A DNA stretch of 42,475 bases from Chthonomonadaceae bacterium (lineage in GTDB: Bacteria > Armatimonadota > Chthonomonadetes > Chthonomonadales > Chthonomonadaceae): NCBI GenBank assembly GCA_027450145.1, contig DAIDKH010000019.1, forward strand, positions 18,071 through 60,545, read 5' to 3'. The notes below the pieces were generated by a model. That model was not told the DNA's origin. It did not search any database and saw only the letters and a list, made by a program, of their open reading frames with translations. Each line of letters starts with the position of its first letter. Positions within the stretch are counted from its first letter, which is position 1. The translations under genes and the position numbers were made by a program. Positions 17,358 through 25,826 of the stretch are shown piece after piece.

Positions 17358-18323
17358 TTAATTCATGCGAATGCGCGGATCTGCAAGCATTAAGAGTATG
17401 TCTGCTGCTAGATTGCCCATGAGGAGCATAAATGCCCCCATTACGAAGCTCCCCATCACCAGGTAAAGGTCCTTTGCGATAACTGCATCCAATATGAGTT
17501 TGCCTAGGCCGGGCCATGCCATAACAGACTCGACCAGGGCAGAACCCGATAGTAATCCAGCGAGGCTTAACCCAAAGAGTGTTATCATTGGATTAGCCGC
17601 ATTGCGAAATGCGTGTTTCCATATGACATTACGCTCTGAAAGACCGCGCGCGCGTGCTGCCATAACGTAGTTATCACCAAGCGTATCAAGTAAACTACCC
17701 CTCATCTGTCGTAGGACACCCGCACAGCTCCCTATTCCGAGGACAAGTGCAGGAAGGATAAGGTGGTAGCACACGTCTGTGAACCGGTGCCAGGAGGTAA
17801 AGAAATACGCATCGGGAGATCGCATGCCACCTACTGGAAACCATCCTGTCTTTTCTGCAAACAGCAGTACCAGCAGTGCGAGAAAAAAGCCTGGTGTGGA
17901 TATTCCTGCGAAGCTGCCGAGCGAAATAAGCAGATCCGCCGCGGTGTTTTTATGAACGGCAATATAGACACCAAGCGGTATTGCGAGACCCCAGGAAATG
18001 AGGAGGGCGCAAATTGCCAATATAAGCGTATTGCCCATTCGCTGCCAGATCAACTGCGAGACGGCAGTTTTGTAGGCAAATGAATACCCAAAGTTGAGAT
18101 GGGCTGCGTTACGCAGCCAGAGCAAATACTGTTCCGGCCACGGTTTGTCGAGCCCATATTCATGCTGTATTTGAGCGATGACTGCTTTGGAAACCGTTGG
18201 ATCCTGCTGCATCGATGTTGTAAAGTCACCAGGAGCAAGCTGCAACACGGCGAACGAAATAAAGGATATCCCCAGTATTAGAGGAATCATGTGCAATATA
18301 CGTCGAAGGACATATGTTGCCAC
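17358..18323 (-). CDS. ABC transporter permease, DppB/OppB type (solitary)
   Basis: A 321-residue inner-membrane permease of the peptide/nickel ABC transporter family. The opening MATYVLRRILHMIPLILGIS and LAPGDF, then EYGLDKPWPEQYLLWL and GYSFAYKTAVSQLI, are standard DppB features; five to six membrane segments follow. The binding-protein-dependent transport EAA loop is MAARARGLSERNVIWKHAFRNA (about residues 215-236), which contacts the ATPase. No DppC, ATPase or binding protein gene is in this window. It begins (GTG) 5 bases after the nuoF stop on the same strand, so it is probably cotranscribed with the nuo genes, an unusual pairing. Confidence 0.88.
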   Translation of the reverse strand: MATYVLRRILHMIPLILGISFISFAVLQLAPGDFTTSMQQDPTVSKAVIAQIQHEYGLDKPWPEQYLLWLRNAAHLNFGYSFAYKTAVSQLIWQRMGNTLILAICALLISWGLAIPLGVYIAVHKNTAADLLISLGSFAGISTPGFFLALLVLLFAEKTGWFPVGGMRSPDAYFFTSWHRFTDVCYHLILPALVLGIGSCAGVLRQMRGSLLDTLGDNYVMAARARGLSERNVIWKHAFRNAANPMITLFGLSLAGLLSGSALVESVMAWPGLGKLILDAVIAKDLYLVMGSFVMGAFMLLMGNLAADILLMLADPRIRMN

Positions 18324-18328
18324 TGTAG

Positions 18329-19660
18329 TTATTTAGCCGTCAGCGCCAGGGTAGGATTCACTGGCTCAACTTGTGGTGGAACAAATCGACTACCAACGGG
18401 TGAACATTTGTGTTCTATCCAATATTCAAATTCGCTGCGAAACGCCTTGATAGCGCCAACGATGGGCCAACAGGCAGCATCCCCTAGTCCACAGTACGAC
18501 CGTCCGTCAACCTGACTCGCTATGCTCAACAATAGTTCAATATCGCCCTGCTGTCCCGAACCGGAAGCGATACGGTCCATTACCTTGAACATCCACCGGG
18601 TACCTTCTCGGCATGGGGTGCATTTCCCACATGACTCATGCATATAAAATTCTGCGGTTCTTTTCATGAGCTGAACGATGTCGGTGAGATCATTAAATAC
18701 CATGAAGCCGCCAGAACCCAAAAGCGTCCCATTCGCGCCGCAGCTCTCGTAATCAAGATTTATCTTCTCGCAATCTTCTGCAGTTTTGATCTGCACCGAA
18801 GAGCCGCCTGGAATAACCGCCTTCAACCGACCGTTGATCACCCCACCAGCTTCGCGTATGAGTTCCATAAGTGGCGTGCCCATCTCCACTTCATAGTTAC
18901 CTGGGCGCGCAATGTGGCCACTCACTGACATTATCTTCGTACCCTTGCTTCTTTCGGTTCCGTACGAGGCGTACTTTTCCGCCGAATTTGCGAGGATCCA
19001 CCTGGCAGCGCAGTACGTCTCCACGTTGTTGATCAGCGTTGGTGACTGCCACACTCCCGCAACGGTGGGTAGGGGTGCGTGTGGAAACTTCAAGCGAGGA
19101 TTGCCCCGTTCTCCCATCAGGCTCGACATCAGTGCCGACTCTTCACCGCATTCATAGCTTCCGGCACCCATATGAATGTAAAGGTCGAAGTCATGTCCCG
19201 TTCCAAGGATATTCTTGCCCAGATAGCCTTTTTGGTACGCTTGATCAATCGCCTTGCGCACTTGCCACGCTGGTTCGGTATATTCACCTCGAATGTAGAT
19301 ATAGCCAACTTTGCTATAGGTTGCGAGACCAGCGATGATAATGCCCTCTACTACAGCGTGAGGCAGCTTGAGCAACATCTCGCGGTCTTTAAACGTACCC
19401 GGTTCACCTTCGTCTGCATTACATAGTACATAGTGCGGCTGATCGTAGTTTTTGGGTAGTCCGTTCCATTTAATCCATGTAGGGAATCCCGCACCACCTC
19501 TACCGCGTAATCCAGAAGCCTTAATCTCGTCCACGATAGTCTGCCGCTCACTGGATGCTGCGCGCTTAAGACCGTCGTAACCGCCGTGAGCCTCCCACAC
19601 ATCGATATTGGTAATACCCGGAACATCACGGTGCTCTAACAGCAGGTTAAGAATTGCCAT
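18329..19660 (-). CDS. nuoF: NADH-quinone oxidoreductase subunit F
   Basis: NADH-binding flavoprotein subunit of respiratory complex I, carrying FMN and the N3 4Fe-4S cluster, on the cytoplasmic arm. Seen: the FMN/NADH glycine loop GLRGRGGAGFPTWIKW (about residues 49-64; Trp replaces the usual Gly in FPTGLKW), CNADEGEPGTFKDRE, GAGSYECGEESALMSSLMGE, an SLBB-type segment, and the cluster motif HESCGKCTPCREGT with a further Cys in YCGLGDAACWPI. The length of 443 is normal. It follows nuoE in the run A-C-D-E-F. nuoG, nuoH and beyond do not follow; a DppB-type permease does. Confidence 0.95.
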   Translation of the reverse strand: MAILNLLLEHRDVPGITNIDVWEAHGGYDGLKRAASSERQTIVDEIKASGLRGRGGAGFPTWIKWNGLPKNYDQPHYVLCNADEGEPGTFKDREMLLKLPHAVVEGIIIAGLATYSKVGYIYIRGEYTEPAWQVRKAIDQAYQKGYLGKNILGTGHDFDLYIHMGAGSYECGEESALMSSLMGERGNPRLKFPHAPLPTVAGVWQSPTLINNVETYCAARWILANSAEKYASYGTERSKGTKIMSVSGHIARPGNYEVEMGTPLMELIREAGGVINGRLKAVIPGGSSVQIKTAEDCEKINLDYESCGANGTLLGSGGFMVFNDLTDIVQLMKRTAEFYMHESCGKCTPCREGTRWMFKVMDRIASGSGQQGDIELLLSIASQVDGRSYCGLGDAACWPIVGAIKAFRSEFEYWIEHKCSPVGSRFVPPQVEPVNPTLALTAK

Positions 19661-19680
19661 AGGTTACGTTATCCTGATTG

Positions 19681-20331
19681 TTAAATTAAGTCTTGGGAAG
19701 TGAAGCTGCCACCGCCAGTAACACTGGCGCCAGGAGTTTGGATTTTGACAATAGAGTCTGCCAGATGTGCAGGGGTAAATTCGTTAGATTTGCGCAGTTC
19801 CTCAATGAGGCTAAGGCAATTATCTGGCGTTACTCCGGTGAAGTACTTATCCCCTACCTGGATTACTGTGGCGCCGCCGCAGTAATTCAAGCACTCCGCT
19901 TCAGAAAGTGTGAATTCACCATCAGCTGTGGTACCGCCAATAGAGACACCCAACTCATGTTCATACCGATGAACAATGTCATAGGCGCCCAGCAGTGCAC
20001 ATGTTAGGCAGGTGCACACTTCCAGGTGATGCCGGCCACGAGGTTTGAGGTTGTACATTGTATAAAATGACGCCACTCCTTCCACCTCGGTGTATGAGAG
20101 CTGCAGGCGTTCAGCTACTTCACGGATTGCTGCGGGTGTAAGCGACCCACCGTATTCGCGCTGAGCAAGCCATAGTGCCGGCAGACAGGCAGCTTTTCGT
20201 TCTGGATAATGAGTAACTATCTCCTCAAGCTCAGCAATGGCGGCATCAGAGAATCTGTCTCCATCTGATGGCGTCTCCAATGGCTTGGGGATAAAGGTAT
20301 CGGTCAATGCGTTGTAACTTGTACTGGTCAT
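19681..20331 (-). CDS. nuoE: NADH-quinone oxidoreductase subunit E
   Basis: Thioredoxin-like 2Fe-2S subunit (N1a) of complex I, paired with NuoF. All four cluster ligands are present: CTCLTC (C-x4-C) and ECLNYCGG (C-x3-C), separated by about 35 residues. The N-terminal helical part (VTHYPERKAACLPALWLAQR; LSYTEVEGVASFYTMYN) is typical. At 216 residues it is longer than the usual 160-170: both ends are extended, the tail (about residues 175-216) being Ser/Thr/Gly-rich without recognisable structure. AGGA lies 4 bases upstream of the ATG; the gene starts 5 bases after the nuoD stop. Confidence 0.94.
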   Translation of the reverse strand: MTSTSYNALTDTFIPKPLETPSDGDRFSDAAIAELEEIVTHYPERKAACLPALWLAQREYGGSLTPAAIREVAERLQLSYTEVEGVASFYTMYNLKPRGRHHLEVCTCLTCALLGAYDIVHRYEHELGVSIGGTTADGEFTLSEAECLNYCGGATVIQVGDKYFTGVTPDNCLSLIEELRKSNEFTPAHLADSIVKIQTPGASVTGGGSFTSQDLI

Positions 20332-20336
20332 CGTTC

Positions 20337-21584
20337 CTACCGGTCTATTTCACCAAGAATAATGTCAATGCTGCCGATAATGGCCACGACATCTGCAATT
20401 AGCCGTCCTCTGCACATGGATGAAAGTGATTGCAGGTTCATGAAGCATGGTGGCCGTAGATGCGCGCGCCACGGCCGATTTGAACCGTCGCTTACTATAT
20501 AAAAGCCTATTTCACCCTTAGGAGATTCGAGAGCCTGCCACGTCTCTCCCACTGGTGGGTGAAAACCTTCGGTCCACAGCTTAAAGTGGTGAATGACACC
20601 CTCCATACTGTTGTCGAGTTCCTGGCGGGGAGGCGGTACCACCTTCCGATCATCGGAGTTGATGGGACCAGCGGGAAGTCGCTGCAGCGCCTGCTTTACT
20701 ATCTCGCGACTTTGGTACATCTCAGCCATGCGTACCCTAAAGCGATCATAAACGTCGCTGAACTCGCCTGTGGGCACGTAGAAGTCGTATTGTTCGTAGC
20801 CGCAGTAGGGAGTTGCCTTACGAACGTCATACGGAATTCCGGCGGCGCGAAGCGTGGCACCGGTAATTCCAAGAGAAAGGCACTCCTCCCCTGAGATGAT
20901 CCCTACTCCTTGGGTACGCTCACGAAAGATGGGATTAGCGTGCAGCAGGGCTTCCATTTCGTCTAACTTGGCAGGAAAATCGTCGATAAACTTTGCTGCT
21001 CGTGCAACCCAGCCATCAGGTGCATCGCCTCTTAGGCCGCCTGGCACAATCCATGACGGCATCATTCGCACCCCGGACATCATCTCTACCAGGTCTAGAA
21101 TATACTCCCGTTGTTGCAGTGCATAGAAATAGACCGTCATCGCGCCAAGGTCCAACAGGTGCGTTCCCAGCCACACAAGATGGCTCGCAATGCGCTGCAA
21201 CTCCATGAGTATTACACGAAGTACTTGGCCCCTTTCAGGAATCTCTATGTCTAGCAGCTTTTCAACTGAAAACGTGAAAGCAGCGTTATTGATTAACGCG
21301 GAAACGTAGTCCATGCGGTCTGTTAGGGGCACCGCTTTCATGTACGTGTTGTACTCTATAGTTTTTTCAATTCCAGTATGAACGTACCCCACATGAGGAG
21401 TTGCGCTTAAGATGGTTTCACCATCTAATTCAAGCACCACTCGCAAAACGCCATGAGTACTGGGATGCTGCGGCCCCATATTGACAACCATAGTAGTATC
21501 ATCAATGGCATCAATTTGTACGCCGGACGCACTGGTTACCGGAATCTCTATCTCTGCCGAGGCAGATGTTTCGGATGTGGTCAT
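20337..21584 (-). CDS. nuoD: NADH-quinone oxidoreductase subunit D
   Basis: The 49-kDa-type subunit of complex I, forming with NuoB the quinone-binding site. Landmarks: NMGPQHPSTHGVLRVVLELD, the quinone-site His loop (about residues 34-53), HVGYVHTGIEKTIEYNTY, DRMDYVSALINN, ERTQGVGIISGEECLSLGITG, and the C-terminal block IGFYIVSDGSNRPWRAHLRPPCFMNLQ ending with SIDIILGEIDR. The 415-residue length is right for a separate NuoD. There is an acidic 30-residue N-terminal lead before the conserved start. It lies 24 bases after nuoC. Confidence 0.96.
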   Translation of the reverse strand: MTTSETSASAEIEIPVTSASGVQIDAIDDTTMVVNMGPQHPSTHGVLRVVLELDGETILSATPHVGYVHTGIEKTIEYNTYMKAVPLTDRMDYVSALINNAAFTFSVEKLLDIEIPERGQVLRVILMELQRIASHLVWLGTHLLDLGAMTVYFYALQQREYILDLVEMMSGVRMMPSWIVPGGLRGDAPDGWVARAAKFIDDFPAKLDEMEALLHANPIFRERTQGVGIISGEECLSLGITGATLRAAGIPYDVRKATPYCGYEQYDFYVPTGEFSDVYDRFRVRMAEMYQSREIVKQALQRLPAGPINSDDRKVVPPPRQELDNSMEGVIHHFKLWTEGFHPPVGETWQALESPKGEIGFYIVSDGSNRPWRAHLRPPCFMNLQSLSSMCRGRLIADVVAIIGSIDIILGEIDR

Positions 21585-21608
21585 ACTGATACAGTCCTTA
21601 CTAAATCG

Positions 21609-22304
21609 TCAATGCCCATTGGGATCAGCCGGAGCAATCTGCGGCGTCGGTGGTGCATGGTGGTCAAACAGATGCTGTTCACCTTTCACGTCGCCGGTTT
21701 TACCGTGGTACGATTCGCCCGGATGCTGCACCGGTACCTCGCTGACTGCCGGCCCGAACTTCCCGTTCGGGAACTGTACTCGTTCCCCGCCAAGTGGATA
21801 ATCTTTGCGCTGCGGGTGTCCTATCCAGTCATCGGACATCAATATTCTGCGAAGGTCCGGGTGCCCCTCAAACTTCACACCGAACATGTCGTAGACTTCT
21901 CGCTCCGGAAATGCAGCTCCTGCGTACACTGCGGTCACGGTTGGTACCACGGTATCGGTTTCTGGAACGCGCACTTTAACGAATATCCGCTTGTTGTTAC
22001 CAACTAACGTCCCGTCTTTTTCGTATTGGACCGAAAACAGATTGTAAACAACTTCGAATCTGTGCGTTTCAAATTTGTCAAGGTAGTCCACGCCTAAACA
22101 TTCAGAAAACAGGCTATACTGGCAGGTTACATCGTCGCGTAAGACCTTGAGAACATTTGCTATTTCGGCACGTTCAACAGTTAGTCGTAAGTCGCCTCGA
22201 AAGTGCTCTACAAGTAAGATTGCACCAGGCACGGCTGCCTCAATCGCAGAGACCTCCGGTATAATCGGTTCGGCAATCGGGGTTTCATTTTCGGTATCGC
22301 TCAT
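21609..22304 (-). CDS. nuoC: NADH-quinone oxidoreductase subunit C
   Basis: The 30-kDa-type peripheral-arm subunit of complex I. The conserved segments are CQYSLFSECLGVDYL, FEVVYNLFSVQYEK and the signature FPEREVYDMFGVKFEGHPDLRRILMSDDWIGHPQRKDYPL (about residues 131-170). The last 60 residues (HLFDHHAPPTPQIAPADPNGH) form a Pro/His-rich tail beyond the normal end. Its ATG shares one base with the nuoA stop. In most genomes nuoB lies between nuoA and nuoC; here the two abut, leaving no room for it. Confidence 0.95.
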   Translation of the reverse strand: MSDTENETPIAEPIIPEVSAIEAAVPGAILLVEHFRGDLRLTVERAEIANVLKVLRDDVTCQYSLFSECLGVDYLDKFETHRFEVVYNLFSVQYEKDGTLVGNNKRIFVKVRVPETDTVVPTVTAVYAGAAFPEREVYDMFGVKFEGHPDLRRILMSDDWIGHPQRKDYPLGGERVQFPNGKFGPAVSEVPVQHPGESYHGKTGDVKGEQHLFDHHAPPTPQIAPADPNGH

Positions 22305-22903
22305 TACTTAACACCACCTATCGCGCGAGACGCCTGTTTAGAATATTCTGGCCGTCCGCCCTCAGGAGTGAGAAATTGGTGCTCTTCCTGAGATGACGCT
22401 CCATAGGTGGGTACACGCGGACCAATCTGCAAGTTCGTCAAATCAGTTGGACCGGATTTCTCATTTCCAAATCTTAAAGCAGGCCGAGGAGCGAGGATCG
22501 CCTTCGAAGGAGCCTCTTTGTACCGCGCCAGCTCACTCTCTTCCCAGTCGAGCGCACCGCTTCCGATTAAGTAAAAATAACCAACGAACAAGATCGCCAC
22601 AAACACGGCCATTTCTACAAAGTTAAATATCTTTAGATTTAACGACAGATCGCCGTAGGCTACTGCCCACGGGTAAAGAAAGATGGTCTCAATATCAAAT
22701 ACAATGAATAGCATTGCAATGAGGTAAAACTTCACTGGAAACCGCTGTCGGGCATTTCCAACAGGTCGCATGCCACATTCGTAAGCTTCCGATTTAACGG
22801 CACCTGGCTTTTTAGGGCCTAGAAAAAGCGAGCCAAACACCATTACACCCGCAATAACAGCGGCAACGCAAATCATCACCATGATGGGAATGTAGCTGTA
22901 CAC
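22304..22903 (-). CDS. nuoA: NADH-quinone oxidoreductase subunit A, with C-terminal extension
   Basis: Small membrane subunit of complex I. Three membrane segments (about residues 6-28, 58-78 and 88-112) and the conserved loop [20 protein letters not shown] with YECG, plus [15 protein letters not shown], identify NuoA. Typical NuoA is about 115-140 residues; this one is 199, with about 75 extra hydrophilic residues after the third helix (from [15 protein letters not shown] on) that resemble no domain I know. It is the first gene of the nuo run, behind a -10 element at 22983-22988. GGGAGAAG lies upstream of the ATG. Confidence 0.93.
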   Translation of the reverse strand: MYSYIPIMVMICVAAVIAGVMVFGSLFLGPKKPGAVKSEAYECGMRPVGNARQRFPVKFYLIAMLFIVFDIETIFLYPWAVAYGDLSLNLKIFNFVEMAVFVAILFVGYFYLIGSGALDWEESELARYKEAPSKAILAPRPALRFGNEKSGPTDLTNLQIGPRVPTYGASSQEEHQFLTPEGGRPEYSKQASRAIGGVK

Positions 22904-22945
22904 GAGACTTCTCCCTGAAGTACTAAGCGGACTCTTTGAGTAAAC

Positions 22946-22966
22946 CCTGTGAATTCGTTCACAAGG
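22946..22966 (-). other. Leader hairpin upstream of nuoA
   Basis: In the nuo leader, CCT-GTGAA (22946-22953) pairs with TTCAC-A-AGG (22958-22966) around a 4-base loop, with one bulged A. It falls between the putative -10 and the nuoA ribosome site, so it would form in the 5' UTR. It may stabilise the message; no riboswitch class is recognised. Confidence 0.4.
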
Positions 22967-22982
22967 TTACCTACACACGAGA

Positions 22983-22988
22983 ATTATA
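22983..22988 (-). promoter_or_regulatory. Putative -10 element of the nuo operon
   Basis: The minus strand reads TATAAT at this position, about 80 bases upstream of the nuoA start and downstream of the preceding gene's stop. The -35 region is weak (around 23006-23011, TCAATT), so sigma dependence is uncertain. Confidence 0.45.
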
Positions 22989-23048
22989 CCCGCAACAGCC
23001 GATGTAATTGACCTTTACCCAACGTTCAACCTGCTGGTTGGCCAGTCG

Positions 23049-24257
23049 TTAACCCTCGTTTTCATTCCTGCCGCCCATCTTTATGCCTGGTAACCTGCCT
23101 ACAGGATGGGCTCTATTAAGTGCGAGACCGGGCAAAGTCACGGATTTTGAATGCTCATGGGAGTTATCGGTAATATGGACGTCATGAACGAGGCACATCA
23201 TGAAGCCTATGCCGCCACCCAATAAACCAGCCGCCCAGAGACGCTCAAGTTGGTATGGATCGTACATCGTAGCGGCGAACACATAACCGGTCACTGCCCC
23301 TACCCCAAGCATCACCCACGATAACCAACCAGACTCCATCCCCCGCACTTTGAACCGCGCAGAGGCGCCAATGAACATTCCCATCACTGCGAATCCACAC
23401 ATGTGCGAAATATCGTTAAATATGTCGAATGATAAAGTACCCTGGGTGACGGACGCTATTTCGGTCAACAACCAGCCAACGAATATAAAAGCCACCTGAG
23501 CCACGAATCCTGCAGCACTGAACAACGCCAGCGCCCGAATGTACGAGCGTATTTTTAGTCGCTGTTCCGGATCATTGGCTGGTGTCGTGCGCCAACGCAC
23601 AAATTCAATTGCCGGCAGCAAAGGAGCCAATACGAATGCGGTCCAGGCAGCGCATATGAGGCAAGCAACAATTGCTGACCAAATTGACGATATGCTAAAT
23701 CCTGGATTGGTATCTAAGGAGAACGAATCGACTGCAACTCGAGTTCCGGCCTGCGACAGGGTGCCACCGAAGTAGCTATAGTGGCCGTTATTATTCACTG
23801 TAACATGGAACTGACTACCGCGAACCTTGTCGTGTTGCGCAAAATACGTAACGTAAACCTGATAGACCCCTGGAGGAGCAGCTCCGTAGGGCCAAACAAT
23901 ATGCTCCACGGGCTGACGAGTAAGGTTATACACGCTTGCATTTGCGTCCACATCAAGCCGCCCACCCGTTGGCGACCGCTTTTCTCCATACCAAATTCGA
24001 TCTCCTTTTGGGTCGATGCAAGAGAGATCGAGATCATTTTTGTTGTGCCATTCCAGAGTAATTTCGACCTCACCAGGGTGGCCGCCTGCTGCAAGAACTC
24101 TGCGGTTTGTAAGTGTTGGTAGGACTAGTATTGGTTGTCCAATTTCTGTCGCAGTGGTATCGAACCCGGTAGATCTAATCAGTCTGTTCCCAATGAGAGC
24201 CATGCCGACACATGCAACAATCCCAACAATTGCAAATAATAGCCGATAACGCAACAT
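23049..24257 (-). CDS. Membrane protein with YfaP/DUF2135-like extracytoplasmic domain
   Basis: A 402-residue protein of unknown function. An N-terminal membrane segment (about residues 6-24) precedes a beta-rich domain (about 55-175) that resembles YfaP/DUF2135: EITLEWHNKNDLDLSCIDPK, IWYGEKRSPTGGRLDVDANA, and PPGVYQVYVTYFAQH, the usual D-L-D-L...I-x-Y...G-x-L-D-x-D...G-x-Y-x-V-x-V pattern. The C-terminal half has six or so membrane segments (about residues 190-375), including GGGIGFMMCLV. It is the last gene of a three-gene minus-strand operon behind a vWA protein and a coiled-coil polytopic protein. YfaP-type domains often accompany vWA proteins; a joint cell-envelope complex is inference. 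Confidence 0.72.
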   Translation of the reverse strand: MLRYRLLFAIVGIVACVGMALIGNRLIRSTGFDTTATEIGQPILVLPTLTNRRVLAAGGHPGEVEITLEWHNKNDLDLSCIDPKGDRIWYGEKRSPTGGRLDVDANASVYNLTRQPVEHIVWPYGAAPPGVYQVYVTYFAQHDKVRGSQFHVTVNNNGHYSYFGGTLSQAGTRVAVDSFSLDTNPGFSISSIWSAIVACLICAAWTAFVLAPLLPAIEFVRWRTTPANDPEQRLKIRSYIRALALFSAAGFVAQVAFIFVGWLLTEIASVTQGTLSFDIFNDISHMCGFAVMGMFIGASARFKVRGMESGWLSWVMLGVGAVTGYVFAATMYDPYQLERLWAAGLLGGGIGFMMCLVHDVHITDNSHEHSKSVTLPGLALNRAHPVGRLPGIKMGGRNENEG

Positions 24258-24274
24258 CTATTGTAAGGCCCTTA

Positions 24275-25825
24275 CTACCTGCCGAACAGTCGATTAAGCA
24301 AGCCGGTATTGCGCTGAGGTATAGGAGGTACAGGCGCAGGCCCGGACCGGCGCTGCAGGGGTTCCTTTCTATCTAAAATCTCCTCAATCATTTCATTCAA
24401 GCGGTTCATCTCACCTACCGCCGCTGCCCGAGAGGCAACAGCTCTCTCGGTAGCTTCGGCCGGAAGATTTGTATTCTGCAGCGCAGTTCGTCGCTCTGTA
24501 AGTACAGCAACCTCCTGCTGCAGGTATGCAACCCGATCTGCGGACTTATCGGCCTTGTGTGCAAGTGATAGCGCGTTTCGCACATTCGGATCCTTTCGGA
24601 ACTCGGCTTCCCAGCGCCTCTGCATATGACGTAACCATGAGTCACGCATATTGTCAGAGGCATCTCTCCAGGTGTGAGTAGCCTTGTACAATAAGTACGG
24701 TCCGCTTATTAGCGTGCCTATGAGCATATACACCACGAGCGGTTCGTCAACCGGCGCTGGGGTATTAGCGCCCTTAAATCGCATTTCCCTCGTAACTTCC
24801 TGCGCATGCAGCATCCGCAACCCTAGTCCTTCTGCGGTAATCTCGCCAGTTGCAAGAATCAAGCAAAGGGCGGCAGCGACAGCAGTCATAGGGCTCGCAA
24901 ATCTAAATCTCGGTGACTGGCGTGGGGCCTCATCGTACTGCTCCTGATTACCAGCTGCAAGACCAATTACTGTTCGCACTACCTCACCCATCAGATAGAC
25001 AATGACGAACCCCAGCGCGGCTGAGAGTGCCAATCGCGGTAAGCCATCCGGCCGAAGAATAGTGTCAATATCAAGAAGGCCGATCAGCGTTCCCAAACAC
25101 ACCGCCAGAAGCAGACCTGCCACTAGTGGTGCAATAATCTGCATAAAAATTGCGACAGTGAGGTCAGCCGGACCCTCTTTTTTGGGACGGAGAATACCAT
25201 GCTGCCCTGCAATCTCCTCGGTAGTGGGGAGTAGTTCGTTAATAGAGTCCTCCACGCCGTGCGTGAATCGCGTGCTAGGTGTGAGGTCCCCACCGTCTCC
25301 TGAAGCGGCTTGGGTCGATTTACTATCCGTGAATACTGCAAGGCCGGCAGTGGCCATGGCTTCTGCAAGGCTCATTTGAAGTTGCGCAAATTCGTCAGAT
25401 GCACTGGAATACTGCGATTGTTTGGCGGTAAGAGTTTGGTTGACCGCCTCCAAATCGCGCTGCGATTGGTCGAGAATCTCCTGCCTCAGCGCTTTATTTG
25501 CCAGATTAACCTCGCGATGCTCAGCGGCCGCAGCGAGTGCACGAGTTTGATAGTGCCATTGTAATCCTAGCGCGCGCCCGGGATGCTCGTTCAACAGTTT
25601 GGCAAAACCGTCAATTAATTTGCCTGCTTCTTGATTATCAACTTGTTGATCCGGTGCTAGGAGTGCCGGAGGTATGTGCCACACCACCTCATCCTGAGGA
25701 ACAGAGTGCCAGAAAAGGTCGTTCTGTCCATGAACTGTGGCGCGATTGACAAAATCCGTGGGCTGGGTCGGCTTTGCACCATTTACAACGGCGAAATCGG
25801 TGGCGACTGTCTCGGAACTGTCCAA
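24275..25825 (-). CDS. Polytopic membrane protein with two coiled-coil regions, unknown
   Basis: No family recognised. About 516 residues: a soluble N-terminal part; a first coiled-coil-like stretch around residues 105-165 (LRQEILDQSQRDLEAVNQTL); four hydrophobic segments between about 225 and 390 (IAPLVAGLLLAVCLGTLIGL; LALSAALGFVIVYLMGEVV; MTAVAAALCLILATG; LVVYMLIGTLISGPYLLY); then a second coiled-coil-like stretch (YLQQEVAVLTERRTAL; NRLNEMIEEILDRKEPL) and a Pro-rich end. Start: TTG 25825 has GGAGG 8 bases upstream and sits just after the vWA stop. The ATG at 25852, inside the vWA gene, gives 9 more residues but has no Shine-Dalgarno. Middle gene of the vWA / coiled-coil / YfaP-like operon. 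Confidence 0.75.
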   Translation of the reverse strand: MDSSETVATDFAVVNGAKPTQPTDFVNRATVHGQNDLFWHSVPQDEVVWHIPPALLAPDQQVDNQEAGKLIDGFAKLLNEHPGRALGLQWHYQTRALAAAAEHREVNLANKALRQEILDQSQRDLEAVNQTLTAKQSQYSSASDEFAQLQMSLAEAMATAGLAVFTDSKSTQAASGDGGDLTPSTRFTHGVEDSINELLPTTEEIAGQHGILRPKKEGPADLTVAIFMQIIAPLVAGLLLAVCLGTLIGLLDIDTILRPDGLPRLALSAALGFVIVYLMGEVVRTVIGLAAGNQEQYDEAPRQSPRFRFASPMTAVAAALCLILATGEITAEGLGLRMLHAQEVTREMRFKGANTPAPVDEPLVVYMLIGTLISGPYLLYKATHTWRDASDNMRDSWLRHMQRRWEAEFRKDPNVRNALSLAHKADKSADRVAYLQQEVAVLTERRTALQNTNLPAEATERAVASRAAAVGEMNRLNEMIEEILDRKEPLQRRSGPAPVPPIPQRNTGLLNRLFGR

Positions 25826-25826
25826 C

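Noticed and set aside
19438-19500. Trp in place of Gly in the NuoF FMN loop as a sign of loss of function
   Set aside because: All other FMN, NADH and Fe-S motifs are intact, so a single substitution is not enough to argue inactivity.
23000-23048. CAACC-TGCT-GGTTG as a terminator after the YfaP-like gene
   Set aside because: Only five base pairs and no T tract; too weak to call.
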